Source: an uncultured Lachnospiraceae bacterium
GTDB taxonomy: Bacteria > Bacillota > Clostridia > Lachnospirales > Lachnospiraceae
NCBI GenBank assembly: GCA_934351835.1
Contig: CAKRJP010000004.1
Location: forward strand, 107,420 to 171,419
Length of the DNA stretch: 64,000 bases
Direction: 5' to 3'
The translations under genes and the position numbers were made by a program. Below, piece after piece: positions 8,680 through 18,073 of this stretch (positions are counted from its first letter, which is position 1; every line of letters starts with the position of its first letter). The notes beneath the pieces were generated by a model that saw only the letters and a list, made by a program, of their open reading frames with translations, did not search any database and had not been told where the DNA came from.

Positions 8680-9903
8680 ATGAAAAGAATTGTAGTAATC
8701 GGTGGCGGAGCCTCCGGAATCGTGGCGGCAATTGAAGCTGCCCGCACAGACCGGAAAGCAAAAGTTTATATATTAGAGCAAAAAGAAAAATTAGGTAAAA
8801 AAATTCTGGCAACAGGAAATGGTCGATGTAATCTGACAAATCTGGATATGACAGAAAATGCATTCAGAGGAGATTCGGGAGAAATCGTTACCCGTGTATT
8901 ACAGTTGTTTGATCAGGAACAGACACTGAACTTTTTTTCATCACTGGGACTTGTAACAAAATGCCGTGATACCTATGTGTATCCGCGTTCAGACCAGGCA
9001 CAGACGGTTGTCATGCTTTTGGAAAAAGAACTGGAAAGACTTGGAGTATTCTGCATAACAGATGTAAAAGTAGAGGATATTCTTCCGGGGAAGAGCGGAT
9101 TTCGTATTCAGACAACAAAAGAAACCTTGCAGGCAGATAAAGTCATCCTTGCATGTGGCGGAAAAGCAGATTCTGCGCTTGGTTCCGATGGGAGCGGTTA
9201 TGCTTTGGCAAAATCCCTGGGCCATTGTTTGTCTCCGGTTGTCCCCGCACTTGTCCCACTTAAAGTAAAAAAATATGCGTATTCCAAAGCTTCGGGAGTA
9301 CGCACGGATGCTAAAGTAACTGCAATCGTGAATGGAAAAGTGATGGCAGAAGATGTGGGAGAACTACAGATGACAGCTTATGGGATCTCCGGAATCCCGG
9401 TATTTCAGATTAGCAGGTATATAGCAAAAGGATTACAAAAATGTCAATCTGTCTCTGTAAAAGTAGATTTTTTACCGGAATATACAGAACAGGAAGTGAT
9501 GACATGGATTCGGGGCAGAGTAAAACAATCCGGGAAGACCAGTGTGGAGACACTGCTACTGGGCATGTTTAATCGCAAATTAGTACCGGAATTTTTAAAA
9601 CGGGCAAAACTTAAAGGAAAAGAGTTTATTGGAAATATGTCCGATACGCAGTGGAAAAAACTGGTGCAGATCTGTAAGCGTGAGATTTTTGAAATCGAGG
9701 ACACCATGGGATTTGAACGTGCACAGGTCTGCGCCGGTGGAGTTAAGACAAAGGAAGTTCATCCCGAGACTTTAGAGTCTGATTATGTGAATGGACTTTA
9801 TATTACCGGGGAATTATTAGATGTAGAAGGAATCTGTGGAGGTTATAATCTGCAGTGGGCGTGGGCAACCGGATATCTGGCAGGAAAGGATGCAGCAAAA
9901 TGA
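8680..9903 (+). CDS. HI0933-family NAD(P)/FAD flavoprotein (BaiN-like)
   Basis: This 407-residue flavoprotein carries an N-terminal dinucleotide-binding motif GGGASG (residues 8-13), the family hallmark GKKILATGNGRCNLTN, and a C-terminal GGV...ITGELLDVEGICGGYN block that closes the FAD site. The family includes BaiN of Clostridium scindens, a bile-acid dehydroxylation flavoprotein, but most members have no assigned substrate and no bai genes are nearby, so bile acid activity should not be assumed. The stop overlaps the next start as ATGA, tying it to a second flavoprotein. Confidence 0.85.
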   Translation: MKRIVVIGGGASGIVAAIEAARTDRKAKVYILEQKEKLGKKILATGNGRCNLTNLDMTENAFRGDSGEIVTRVLQLFDQEQTLNFFSSLGLVTKCRDTYVYPRSDQAQTVVMLLEKELERLGVFCITDVKVEDILPGKSGFRIQTTKETLQADKVILACGGKADSALGSDGSGYALAKSLGHCLSPVVPALVPLKVKKYAYSKASGVRTDAKVTAIVNGKVMAEDVGELQMTAYGISGIPVFQISRYIAKGLQKCQSVSVKVDFLPEYTEQEVMTWIRGRVKQSGKTSVETLLLGMFNRKLVPEFLKRAKLKGKEFIGNMSDTQWKKLVQICKREIFEIEDTMGFERAQVCAGGVKTKEVHPETLESDYVNGLYITGELLDVEGICGGYNLQWAWATGYLAGKDAAK

Positions 9904-11519
9904 TTCAGATTAATCAGTTAAAACTGGATATTCATCATAAAGAATGTGATTTAAAGAAAAAAATCTTAAAAACGCTTCGCATTTCAGAAGAACAACTGAT
10001 TTCTTATACCATTCGGAAACAGTCGATCGATGCAAGGAAGAAACCGGTACTTTTTTATGTCTATACCGTAGATGTGGAAGTAAAAAAAGAAAATCAGTTA
10101 AAGAAATACTGTAAGAATGGCAGTATTAAATTTATAGAAAAACCACAAAAATACAACTACGTTCCATCCGGTGAGAAAAAATTAAAACATCGTCCGGTAA
10201 TTATCGGAACAGGACCTGCTGGATTGTTTTGTGGTTACCTTCTGGCGGCTCATGGCTACCGTCCGATTTTACTGGAACGTGGAGCTGATGTAGACACTCG
10301 TCAGGAAGATGTCGAAAAATTCTGGAGGACCGGGACATTGGACCCATATTCGAACGTTCAGTTTGGAGAAGGTGGTGCGGGAACATTTTCAGATGGAAAA
10401 TTAAACACGCTGGTACACGATCCAAAAGGAAGAAACCAGAAAGTGTTGGAATTGTTTGTAGAGGCAGGAGCGGATCCGGAGATTCTTTATCAGCAGAAAC
10501 CGCATGTGGGTACAGATGTTCTCTCGAAAGTCGTAAAAAATATCAGAAATAAAATCATTTCACTGGGAGGAACTGTATATTTTAAACGTCAGGTAACAGA
10601 TCTTATATTCAGGGAATCAGAGAATCAGGAGTTGGAGGCACTGGAAATTACCAATGTCCAGACGGGTGAAAAAGAAATTATATATACAGAAGTTGCAGTT
10701 ATGGCAATTGGCCACAGTGCGAGGGATACTTTTGTGATGCTAAAAGAACATCAGATTCCGATGGAGGCAAAATCATTTGCAGTGGGTATCCGCACGGAGC
10801 ATCCGCAGATGATGATCAACGAGTCACAGTATGGTCCGGGACATGAGGATCTGCCGGCCGCTGCTTATAAGTTGACTGCAAAAACTTCTTCAGGCCGGGG
10901 GGTTTATACATTCTGTATGTGTCCGGGAGGCTATGTGGTAAATGCATCTTCCGAAGAAAAACGCCTGGCGGTAAATGGAATGAGCTACCACAGTCGTGAT
11001 GGTGAAAATGCAAACAGTGCAGTGATCGTAACGGTCACTCCAAAAGATTATGGAACAGAAGATGCGCTGGCAGGAGTAGAATTCCAGAGAAGATTAGAAG
11101 AAAATGCATACCGCCTTGGAAATGGAAAAATTCCGGTGCAGACATTTGGCGATTTCAAAAAAAATAAAGCTTCCGCAGGTCCGGGGAAAATACAGCCACA
11201 GATGAGGGGAGAATATCAGTGGGCGAATGTCAGAAACATTTTCCCGGAAGATCTTGCAGAGGCATTAGAAGAAGGAATCCTGGCGTTTGACCATAAAATT
11301 CACGGATATGCCAGAGAAGACGCTGTTGTATCAGGAGTGGAGAGTAGAACGTCTTCGCCGGTTCGTATTTTGAGAAACGAAAAATTCCAAAGTATTGTGT
11401 CTGGAATTTATCCATGTGGAGAGGGTGCAGGGTACGCAGGAGGTATTACATCAGCTGCTATGGATGGACTGAAAGTGGCAGAATCTGTCATGGAAGAATA
11501 CCGGTCTTTCGACATTTGA
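9900..11519 (+). CDS. Uncharacterised FAD-dependent dehydrogenase (COG2509 type)
   Basis: This 539-residue flavoprotein begins at ATG 9900, overlapping the upstream stop by four bases; an upstream in-frame start would run deep into that gene. A roughly 95-residue N-terminal domain precedes the nucleotide-binding motif IIGTGPAGLFCGY at about residue 102. The sequences NVQFGEGGAGTFSDGKLN and YPCGEGAGYAGGITSAAMDG are typical of the uncharacterised dehydrogenases grouped in COG2509. The substrate is unknown. The tight overlap suggests coordinated expression with the HI0933-type protein. Confidence 0.85.
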   Translation: MIQINQLKLDIHHKECDLKKKILKTLRISEEQLISYTIRKQSIDARKKPVLFYVYTVDVEVKKENQLKKYCKNGSIKFIEKPQKYNYVPSGEKKLKHRPVIIGTGPAGLFCGYLLAAHGYRPILLERGADVDTRQEDVEKFWRTGTLDPYSNVQFGEGGAGTFSDGKLNTLVHDPKGRNQKVLELFVEAGADPEILYQQKPHVGTDVLSKVVKNIRNKIISLGGTVYFKRQVTDLIFRESENQELEALEITNVQTGEKEIIYTEVAVMAIGHSARDTFVMLKEHQIPMEAKSFAVGIRTEHPQMMINESQYGPGHEDLPAAAYKLTAKTSSGRGVYTFCMCPGGYVVNASSEEKRLAVNGMSYHSRDGENANSAVIVTVTPKDYGTEDALAGVEFQRRLEENAYRLGNGKIPVQTFGDFKKNKASAGPGKIQPQMRGEYQWANVRNIFPEDLAEALEEGILAFDHKIHGYAREDAVVSGVESRTSSPVRILRNEKFQSIVSGIYPCGEGAGYAGGITSAAMDGLKVAESVMEEYRSFDI

Positions 11520-11624
11520 AAATAAGGTTAAGAATTTTTTAATAACGAAAGTCTATACACTTTTTTGGAAATATGATAAAATGTAGAAAGTTTTTAGATA
11601 GATAAAAACGAGGAGGAGTACATA

Positions 11625-11885
11625 ATGAAGGGAACAGGAAGCAAAAACGCCTGGGCTTTATTTTTGATGCTGTTAGCAGGAATTGTGCTTGGTGGCTTCA
11701 TAGGAATGCTGACAAAAGACATCTCAGCTCTCAGCTGGCTTTCCTATGGACAATCATTTGGATTAGCTGATCCGGTCGTCCTGAATTTTGGAGTACTGGT
11801 CATTACATTTGGCCTGTCTATCAAAATTACAATAGCAAGTATTGTAGGCGTAATTCTGGCAATTATCATTTACCGCTTCTTATAA
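11625..11885 (+). CDS. DUF4321-type small membrane protein
   Basis: This 86-residue protein has two or three hydrophobic segments (about 9-27, 45-62 and 64-84) and resembles the DUF4321 family, common beside radC and mreB in Clostridia. Function unknown. GAGGAG lies just upstream of the ATG. A TATGAT at 11572 could be its -10 element, but I see no matching -35. It precedes the radC-mre block and may be its first gene. Confidence 0.75.
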   Translation: MKGTGSKNAWALFLMLLAGIVLGGFIGMLTKDISALSWLSYGQSFGLADPVVLNFGVLVITFGLSIKITIASIVGVILAIIIYRFL

Positions 11886-11923
11886 GTTCTGTCATGAGTG
11901 TCGTACGAATCTAAAGATAAAAG

Positions 11924-12628
11924 ATGAACCAGTCGAATACAATTAAAGAATTACCAGAGATGGAACGCCCATATGAAAAATGTGAGCAGAAAGGCGCCGG
12001 CAGTTTGAGCAACGAGGAACTGTTGGCTGTCTTATTACGCACTGGTACAAGAGGCGAGAACGCAATAGATCTGGCAAGGCGTATTCTCTATCATGCCGGA
12101 GAACCCGGTATTTTGGGGATTCATCAGTTTAGTGTCAGCAGGCTGATGCAGATTAAAGGTGTAGGAAAAGTCAAGGCTGTTCAGATATCCTGCATATCGG
12201 AACTTGCAAAACGACTTGCGAGAAGTTCCTATGAAGAGAAACTGAGTTTTACAGAACCGGCTTCAATCGCCAGATATTATATGGAAGAGTTGCGACACGA
12301 GAAACAGGAAATTATGAAGCTTTTAATGTTAAATTCAAAAGCAAAGCTGATCGGTGAGTCAGATGTGTCCAAAGGTACAGTGAATGCATCTGTGATTACA
12401 CCGAGAGAACTTTTTATAGAGGCATTACAAAAAAATGCCGTATCCATAGTTATCATGCATAATCACCCAAGTGGTGACCCGACTCCCAGCAGAGAAGACA
12501 TGCTGACCACAAAGAGAATCCAGGAGGCAGGCCTTTTGATAGGGATTGAACTGTTAGATCATATTGTGATAGGGAATAATTGTTATATCAGTTTTCGGGA
12601 AGAGGGGATGCTAGAGAAAGGATTATAA
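11924..12628 (+). CDS. radC: RadC-family JAB/MPN-domain protein
   Basis: At 234 residues this is a complete RadC. The N-terminal helix-hairpin-helix region includes LMQIKGVGKVKAVQI. The C-terminal JAMM-type metal site shows the glutamate in GESDVSKG and the HNHPSGDPTPSREDM signature (HxH, then S and D). Despite its name, a repair function is not well supported, and the activity of bacterial RadC is unresolved. It directly precedes mreB, a conserved arrangement in Bacillota. Confidence 0.92.
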   Translation: MNQSNTIKELPEMERPYEKCEQKGAGSLSNEELLAVLLRTGTRGENAIDLARRILYHAGEPGILGIHQFSVSRLMQIKGVGKVKAVQISCISELAKRLARSSYEEKLSFTEPASIARYYMEELRHEKQEIMKLLMLNSKAKLIGESDVSKGTVNASVITPRELFIEALQKNAVSIVIMHNHPSGDPTPSREDMLTTKRIQEAGLLIGIELLDHIVIGNNCYISFREEGMLEKGL

Positions 12629-12632
12629 TCAG

Positions 12633-13655
12633 ATGACAAAAAATATATACGGAATTGACCTTGGATCATATGAGATTAAGGTTTATGATAAAAATGAAGA
12701 TATCATTTGGAAAGAAAAAGCTGTGATTGCGATTAAAAATCAGAGAGATGTTTTTGCATTTGGTGATGAGGCATATGAGATGTTTGAAAAGACACCTTCT
12801 AATATAGAAGTTGTTTTTCCGATGAAAGACGGAGTAATCTCACATTTTAATGATATGCAGTTTTTATTGCAGGGCCTTTTGAAGAAGGGAAAGCATTTCT
12901 CAAGGGGCGCCGAATATGTGATTGCAGTTCCTACGGACATCACAGAAGTACAAAAGAAAGCTTTCTTTGATCTGGTGGTGCATTCTAATGCGCGAGCAAA
13001 AGAAGTTAATATAGTAGAAAGAGCAATTGCGGACGCAGTTGGACTGAATCTGGATGTACAGAATACAAAGGGTGTGATAGTTGTTAACTTTGGAGGAAAT
13101 ACGATTGAACTTTCTGTACTGGCAGGTGGAGGTCTTGTGTTTAATAAATTGTTGAAGATTGGTGGCAATACATTTGATCATGCAATCATTAATATGATTC
13201 GTAACACACATGATTTCCTGATCGGACTGCATACTGCCGAGAGTCTTCGTAAGAATTTTGGTGTTCTGACAAGTGATGCCGATGAAGTACAGACAGTTGC
13301 AGGACGTGATCTGATCACCGGAGTGCCGATGCAGAAAACAATCTCTATCAACCTGGTCAGAACAGCTATGAAAGAACCATTGTTAGAATGCGTCAGGGGG
13401 ATTCAGTCATTACTGGGAAGGATTCCGCCGGAGGTAAGAAAGGCAATCCATGAAAATGGAATTTTCCTGACAGGAGGAGTCGCACATACTGCGGGTCTTG
13501 AGACTTATATTGAGGAAATGACCGGAATCAGAACAAGGACATCGTTAGAACCGGATGTCTGCGCAGTTATTGGTCTGAAAAAAATCATGGAATCAAAAGA
13601 ATTGAAGAAACTTGCTTATTCAATGATAGAAGAGAATTATAGGTGGATGAGATAA
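12633..13655 (+). CDS. mreB: MreB, actin-like rod-shape determinant
   Basis: This 340-residue MreB/Mbl-type actin homologue polymerises under the membrane and guides lateral wall synthesis. Visible features are the phosphate-1 loop GIDLGSYEIKVY, the phosphate-2 region GVIVVNFGGNTIELSVL, and the adenosine motif GIFLTGGVAHTAGLETY. The first loop reads DLGSYE rather than the more usual DLGTAN, and the NNFGGNT stretch departs from the common DIGGGT, so this is a somewhat divergent member. It begins four bases after radC and is followed one base later by mreC. Confidence 0.93.
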   Translation: MTKNIYGIDLGSYEIKVYDKNEDIIWKEKAVIAIKNQRDVFAFGDEAYEMFEKTPSNIEVVFPMKDGVISHFNDMQFLLQGLLKKGKHFSRGAEYVIAVPTDITEVQKKAFFDLVVHSNARAKEVNIVERAIADAVGLNLDVQNTKGVIVVNFGGNTIELSVLAGGGLVFNKLLKIGGNTFDHAIINMIRNTHDFLIGLHTAESLRKNFGVLTSDADEVQTVAGRDLITGVPMQKTISINLVRTAMKEPLLECVRGIQSLLGRIPPEVRKAIHENGIFLTGGVAHTAGLETYIEEMTGIRTRTSLEPDVCAVIGLKKIMESKELKKLAYSMIEENYRWMR

Positions 13656-13656
13656 T

Positions 13657-14523
13657 ATGAAGATAAAAAACCAATCATCACTTCCAAGTAAATACTGGTT
13701 GCTGATCATCGCAGTACTCTGTATTTTGTTAGCGAGTATCGGACATGCAGTGAATGGAAGCGGTCCGCTGACTTTTGTCGCGAATTATACGGTTATTCCT
13801 ATGCAAAAGGGGATTAGTTATGTAGGAAGATATATCAGTGATGTATCTGAAAATTTCAAAACAATGGAAGACATGAAGAAAGAAAATAAAGAACTGCAGT
13901 CAAAGGTAGATGAACTTACGATTGACAATACAAGATTGAATCAGGAACAGTATGAACTGGAGCGTCTGCGGGATCTTTATAAGTTAGATCAGAACTACTC
14001 AGATTATGAAAAGATCGGTGCGCATGTTATTTCAAATAATGGCAGTAACTGGTTTGATGATTTTACGATTGATAAGGGAAGTCAAGATGGCGTTCAGGTC
14101 AACTCCAATGTACTTGCCGGAAGCGGTCTTGCCGGAATCGTTACTGAGGTTGGTCCAAATTATGCCAGGGTCCGTTCGGTTATCGATGATTCCAGCAATA
14201 TCAGTGCGATGATGCTTTCGACATCAGATACCTGTGTCGTTCGTGGAGATTTGAAATTAATGGATGATGGAAAGATTCGTTTTGAGAAGCTGGCAAATAA
14301 TGATAATAAAATCGAAGTAGGAGAACAGGTGGTGACTTCTCATGTCAGCAATCGATTCCTGCAGGGACTTCTGATTGGATATGTCAGCGAGATCAATGTG
14401 GATTCTAATAATCTGACGAGATCAGGATATATTACACCGGCTGTTGATTTTACCAAGATTCAGGAAGTCCTGGTTATTACCAGTACAAAGAAAGATCTGG
14501 TAGGAGATAAAGATAAGGAGTAA
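13657..14523 (+). CDS. mreC: MreC, rod-shape determining protein
   Basis: At 288 residues this is a normal MreC: a short basic N-terminus, one membrane segment at about residues 13-30, a coiled coil at about 68-110, then the extracellular beta domain (VISNNGSNWFDDFTIDKGS and VLAGSGLAGIVTEVG). MreC scaffolds elongasome proteins such as PBP2 and RodA outside the membrane. It sits one base after mreB and four before mreD. Confidence 0.95.
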   Translation: MKIKNQSSLPSKYWLLIIAVLCILLASIGHAVNGSGPLTFVANYTVIPMQKGISYVGRYISDVSENFKTMEDMKKENKELQSKVDELTIDNTRLNQEQYELERLRDLYKLDQNYSDYEKIGAHVISNNGSNWFDDFTIDKGSQDGVQVNSNVLAGSGLAGIVTEVGPNYARVRSVIDDSSNISAMMLSTSDTCVVRGDLKLMDDGKIRFEKLANNDNKIEVGEQVVTSHVSNRFLQGLLIGYVSEINVDSNNLTRSGYITPAVDFTKIQEVLVITSTKKDLVGDKDKE

Positions 14524-14527
14524 TCTT

Positions 14528-15046
14528 ATGAAAAGAAAGATTATTACAATTGTTATGATCATTTTTTGCTTTTTGTTGGAATGTATGGTCTTTACCAGAA
14601 TAGCATTTGCTTCGATCAAACCTAATTTATTACTGATTATTACCTGTTCGCTGGGATTGATGCGCGGACGTAAAGAGGGGATGGCAGTAGGGCTTACGGC
14701 CGGATTTTTTGTGGATTTGTTCTGGGGTGGTACTTTAGGTTATAATATGCTTATTTATGCAGTAATCGGTTATTTAAACGGAACTTTCCGAAGACTGTTC
14801 TTTGATGAAGATGTAAAACTCCCAATTGCGCTGATTGCAGTAAGCGATTTGATCTTTGGACTGATAAACTATGTATGTTTATATATGCTACAAGGGGATT
14901 TCGCTTTTGGGACATATTTGATTCATATTATTATGCCGGAACTTGTTTATACAGTTCTGGTTACACTGATTCTGTATCCGGTAGTTTTGCAAATTAATAA
15001 GAAACTGGAAGTAGAAGAACAAAGGAGTGCAAGTAAATTTGTCTAG
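14528..15046 (+). CDS. mreD: MreD, rod-shape determining membrane protein
   Basis: This 172-residue integral membrane protein has about five hydrophobic segments and the typical MreD stretch GLTAGFFVDLFWGGTLGYNM. It acts in the elongasome with MreC. Its 3' end overlaps the ribosome site and the start of the PBP2 gene. Confidence 0.92.
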   Translation: MKRKIITIVMIIFCFLLECMVFTRIAFASIKPNLLLIITCSLGLMRGRKEGMAVGLTAGFFVDLFWGGTLGYNMLIYAVIGYLNGTFRRLFFDEDVKLPIALIAVSDLIFGLINYVCLYMLQGDFAFGTYLIHIIMPELVYTVLVTLILYPVVLQINKKLEVEEQRSASKFV

Positions 15047-17972
15047 ATTATGGAGAAGGATTAAATCCGGAATATTAGAAATCGTACAATCAAGAATATT
15101 TGTTGTAATTATTTTATTTTGTGTACTGACTGCAATTCTGGTGCAGAGAGTATTCTATCTGCAGATTGTAAAGGGGCAGGCGTATTTCGATGACTACAAA
15201 TTACAGATCCAGAAAACCAAAGAAGTACAGGGAACAAGAGGAAATATTTACGACCGTAACGGCAATCTTCTTGCGTACAATGAACTTGCTTATTCTGTGA
15301 CGATAGAAGATAACGGCGAGTACGATACGATCAAGCAGAAAAATAAAGAAATCAATAAAGTGATTTCAACGGTTATTGATATTGTGGAGTCAAACGGCGA
15401 TTCTATTATTAATAGTTTTGGAATTATCCTGGATTCAAACAATGAATATAAATTTGCCAGTGAGAATAAGACACAGAGACTGCGTTTTATTGCGGATGTA
15501 TACGGAAAACAGACAATCGATGAACTTTCAAAAAAGCAGTCCAATATTTCGGCAGATGGTCTGATCAAGTATTTGTGTACGGATGAACTGTATGGTTATG
15601 GTCTTGATCAGTCTAAATTTGATAAGACACAGATCTTAAAGATGATTAATGTGCGTTATGCATTGTCGTTGAACAGCTATCAGAAATATATCACGACTAC
15701 GATTGCCGAGGATGTCAGTGATGAGACTGTGGCAGATATTATGGAAAATCTCGACACGCTGCCGGGAGTCAATATAGAGGAAGAGTCTCTTAGAAAATAT
15801 AATGACAGTTATTGTTTTGCAAATCTTATAGGTTATACGGGACAAATTTCCCAGGATGAATATGATGCACTTAGTAAAGAAGAACAAAAAGAATATTCAA
15901 AGACAGATACTGTAGGTAAATCTGGTCTGGAACAGGAAATGGACAAACAGCTCCAGGGGAAAAAAGGAGATATGAAACTTTATGTAGATAGTGTCGGAAA
16001 AGTGATTGATACTGTCAAAGGGGATGACCCGGAAGCTGGTAATGACCTTTATCTGACGATTGACGCTGATCTTCAGAAGGTTGCTTATCATGTTATAGAA
16101 CAGGAACTTGCGGGAATACTCCTGACTAAGATTCAGGATACGCTGGATTATGATCGTAATAGTGCAGAAGACAGTTCTGATATTATAATCCCAATTGGTG
16201 ATGTATATGATTCTTTTATTGAAAATAATCTGTTAGATACCAGTCATTTTTATGAGGATGATGCAAAGACCGCGGAGAAAGAAGTTGGACAGGCATTTTC
16301 GGTAAGGAAAGAAAATGTTATTAACAGTGTGCTGGCGACACTTCAGGATTCAAAGTCTGCAGCATATAAAGATCAGAGTAAAGAGATGCAGGCATATCTG
16401 AATTATATTGTTTCGGATTTTTTGACAAACCAGCAGGGAATTCTGATGAGTGATTCCATCGATACAAACGATAGTACTTATAAAGCATGGACAGACGATG
16501 AATCGATCAGTGCATATAAGTATCTGACATACGCAATTTCTCAGAACTGGGTAGACACCTCTCAGTTGAAAGATTATGTATCTTCCAAGGGAACTTATTC
16601 AGATTCTAATGAAACTTACCAGGCTTTGATCGCTTATTTGAAGGAAGAGATAAGCGGAGACAATGAGTTTGATAAACTGATTTATCGTTATATGATCAAA
16701 TCCGGAGAAATCTCTGGAAAACAAGTGTGCATGATGCTCTATGAGCAGGGAATCTTAACCAAGGATGATGAACAATATAATAATCTTAGTTCCGGAAAAA
16801 CAGATGCTTACAGCTTTATGATCAGTAAGATCCAATCGCTGGAGATTACTCCTGGTCAGTTGGGTCTGGAGCCTTGTACGGGATCGTTCGTTATGACAGA
16901 CCCAACCAACGGAGAGGTTCTGGCCTGCGTGTCTTATCCGGGATATGATAACAACCGGCTTGCAAATACAATGGATTCTGATTATTATAACCAGTTGGTT
17001 ACAGATTCTTCCAGACCATTTTATAATAATGCCACACAGGAAAGAACGGCACCGGGATCTACTTACAAGCCATTAACGGCAATTGCCGGTTTGACAGAGG
17101 GTATTATTGATACCAATACGATCATCGACTGTAATGGTATTTTTGATAAAGTTGAACCAAATCCTAAATGTTGGATTTATCCAAACGGACACGGAAGTCT
17201 GGACGTTACGGGTGCAATCACAAATTCTTGTAATGTATTCTTCTATGAAATCGGCTGGGAGATGAGTCAGGAAGAAGTGGAAACAAAAGATGAGAATGGA
17301 AATACAGTAAAGACGACAGATTATTCGAGTGAACGTGGACTGGAAACTATGAAAAAGTACGCAGAAGAATTTGGTTTCGGAGATAAGAGTGGAATTGAAG
17401 TTCCTGAATCGGAGCCACAGATTTCTGATGACTCTTCAGTTCCGACAGCAATCGGACAGGGCACCAATAACTATACCGTGAGTCAGCTGGCAAGATATGC
17501 GACAGCACTTGCAAATAAAGGAACGGTTTATAATTTAAGTATCCTGGATAAAGTGACAACGGTAGATGGTAAAGTTATAAAGGATTATTCTCCGGAAGTG
17601 AAGAATGAAGTTAAAGGCGTGAAAGCATCTACATGGAATGCTGTACATGAGGGAATGCGAGGCGTAGTAACAGTGGCAGATGCAACTGCATTTCCGAATA
17701 TTAACGAAAGCGATGTGGAGGTCTATGGTAAAACCGGTACCGCACAGGAAAGTGCAACTCATCCGGACCACGCGTTATTTATAGGATTTGCAAATCAAAA
17801 TAATCAGAAGCAGGTGGCATTTGCTACACGTATAGCGAATGGTTATACTTCAATATATACCTGTCAGATCGGCAATGATATTTTAGAGTATTATTACCAG
17901 CTTACAGATGCCAAAAAGATTGTAACCGGAAATGCTGCAAGCGTTTCAACATCTTCAGGAGCACATGATTAA
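15039..17972 (+). CDS. mrdA: Class B penicillin-binding protein 2 (elongasome transpeptidase) with a large insert
   Basis: This monofunctional transpeptidase cross-links peptidoglycan during elongation. It has a membrane anchor at about residues 17-40 and an N-terminal dimerisation domain (QGTRGNIYDRNGNLLAYNE). The active-site motifs are STYK with Ser near 674, SCN near 730 and KTGT near 898. At about 977 residues it is far longer than the usual 600-750, because about 240 residues (DNA about 16130-16860) separate the pedestal region from the catalytic domain. I prefer TTG 15039, ten or so bases after AAAGGAG; GTG 15027 lies within that site. The mre context supports the PBP2 role. Confidence 0.93.
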   Translation: MSRLWRRIKSGILEIVQSRIFVVIILFCVLTAILVQRVFYLQIVKGQAYFDDYKLQIQKTKEVQGTRGNIYDRNGNLLAYNELAYSVTIEDNGEYDTIKQKNKEINKVISTVIDIVESNGDSIINSFGIILDSNNEYKFASENKTQRLRFIADVYGKQTIDELSKKQSNISADGLIKYLCTDELYGYGLDQSKFDKTQILKMINVRYALSLNSYQKYITTTIAEDVSDETVADIMENLDTLPGVNIEEESLRKYNDSYCFANLIGYTGQISQDEYDALSKEEQKEYSKTDTVGKSGLEQEMDKQLQGKKGDMKLYVDSVGKVIDTVKGDDPEAGNDLYLTIDADLQKVAYHVIEQELAGILLTKIQDTLDYDRNSAEDSSDIIIPIGDVYDSFIENNLLDTSHFYEDDAKTAEKEVGQAFSVRKENVINSVLATLQDSKSAAYKDQSKEMQAYLNYIVSDFLTNQQGILMSDSIDTNDSTYKAWTDDESISAYKYLTYAISQNWVDTSQLKDYVSSKGTYSDSNETYQALIAYLKEEISGDNEFDKLIYRYMIKSGEISGKQVCMMLYEQGILTKDDEQYNNLSSGKTDAYSFMISKIQSLEITPGQLGLEPCTGSFVMTDPTNGEVLACVSYPGYDNNRLANTMDSDYYNQLVTDSSRPFYNNATQERTAPGSTYKPLTAIAGLTEGIIDTNTIIDCNGIFDKVEPNPKCWIYPNGHGSLDVTGAITNSCNVFFYEIGWEMSQEEVETKDENGNTVKTTDYSSERGLETMKKYAEEFGFGDKSGIEVPESEPQISDDSSVPTAIGQGTNNYTVSQLARYATALANKGTVYNLSILDKVTTVDGKVIKDYSPEVKNEVKGVKASTWNAVHEGMRGVVTVADATAFPNINESDVEVYGKTGTAQESATHPDHALFIGFANQNNQKQVAFATRIANGYTSIYTCQIGNDILEYYYQLTDAKKIVTGNAASVSTSSGAHD

Positions 17973-18073
17973 AAGATAATAATACTTCTGAACGTACATG
18001 AAGAAAAGAGAACAGATTCCTGATCTGTGACAAATGTCAAAACAAATAAAGCCAGTAATAGGAGGAAGTTTTC

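Noticed and set aside
8680..9903. Bile-acid pathway gene baiN
   Set aside because: Only family-level similarity is visible and no other bai genes are present, so the specific function is not assigned.
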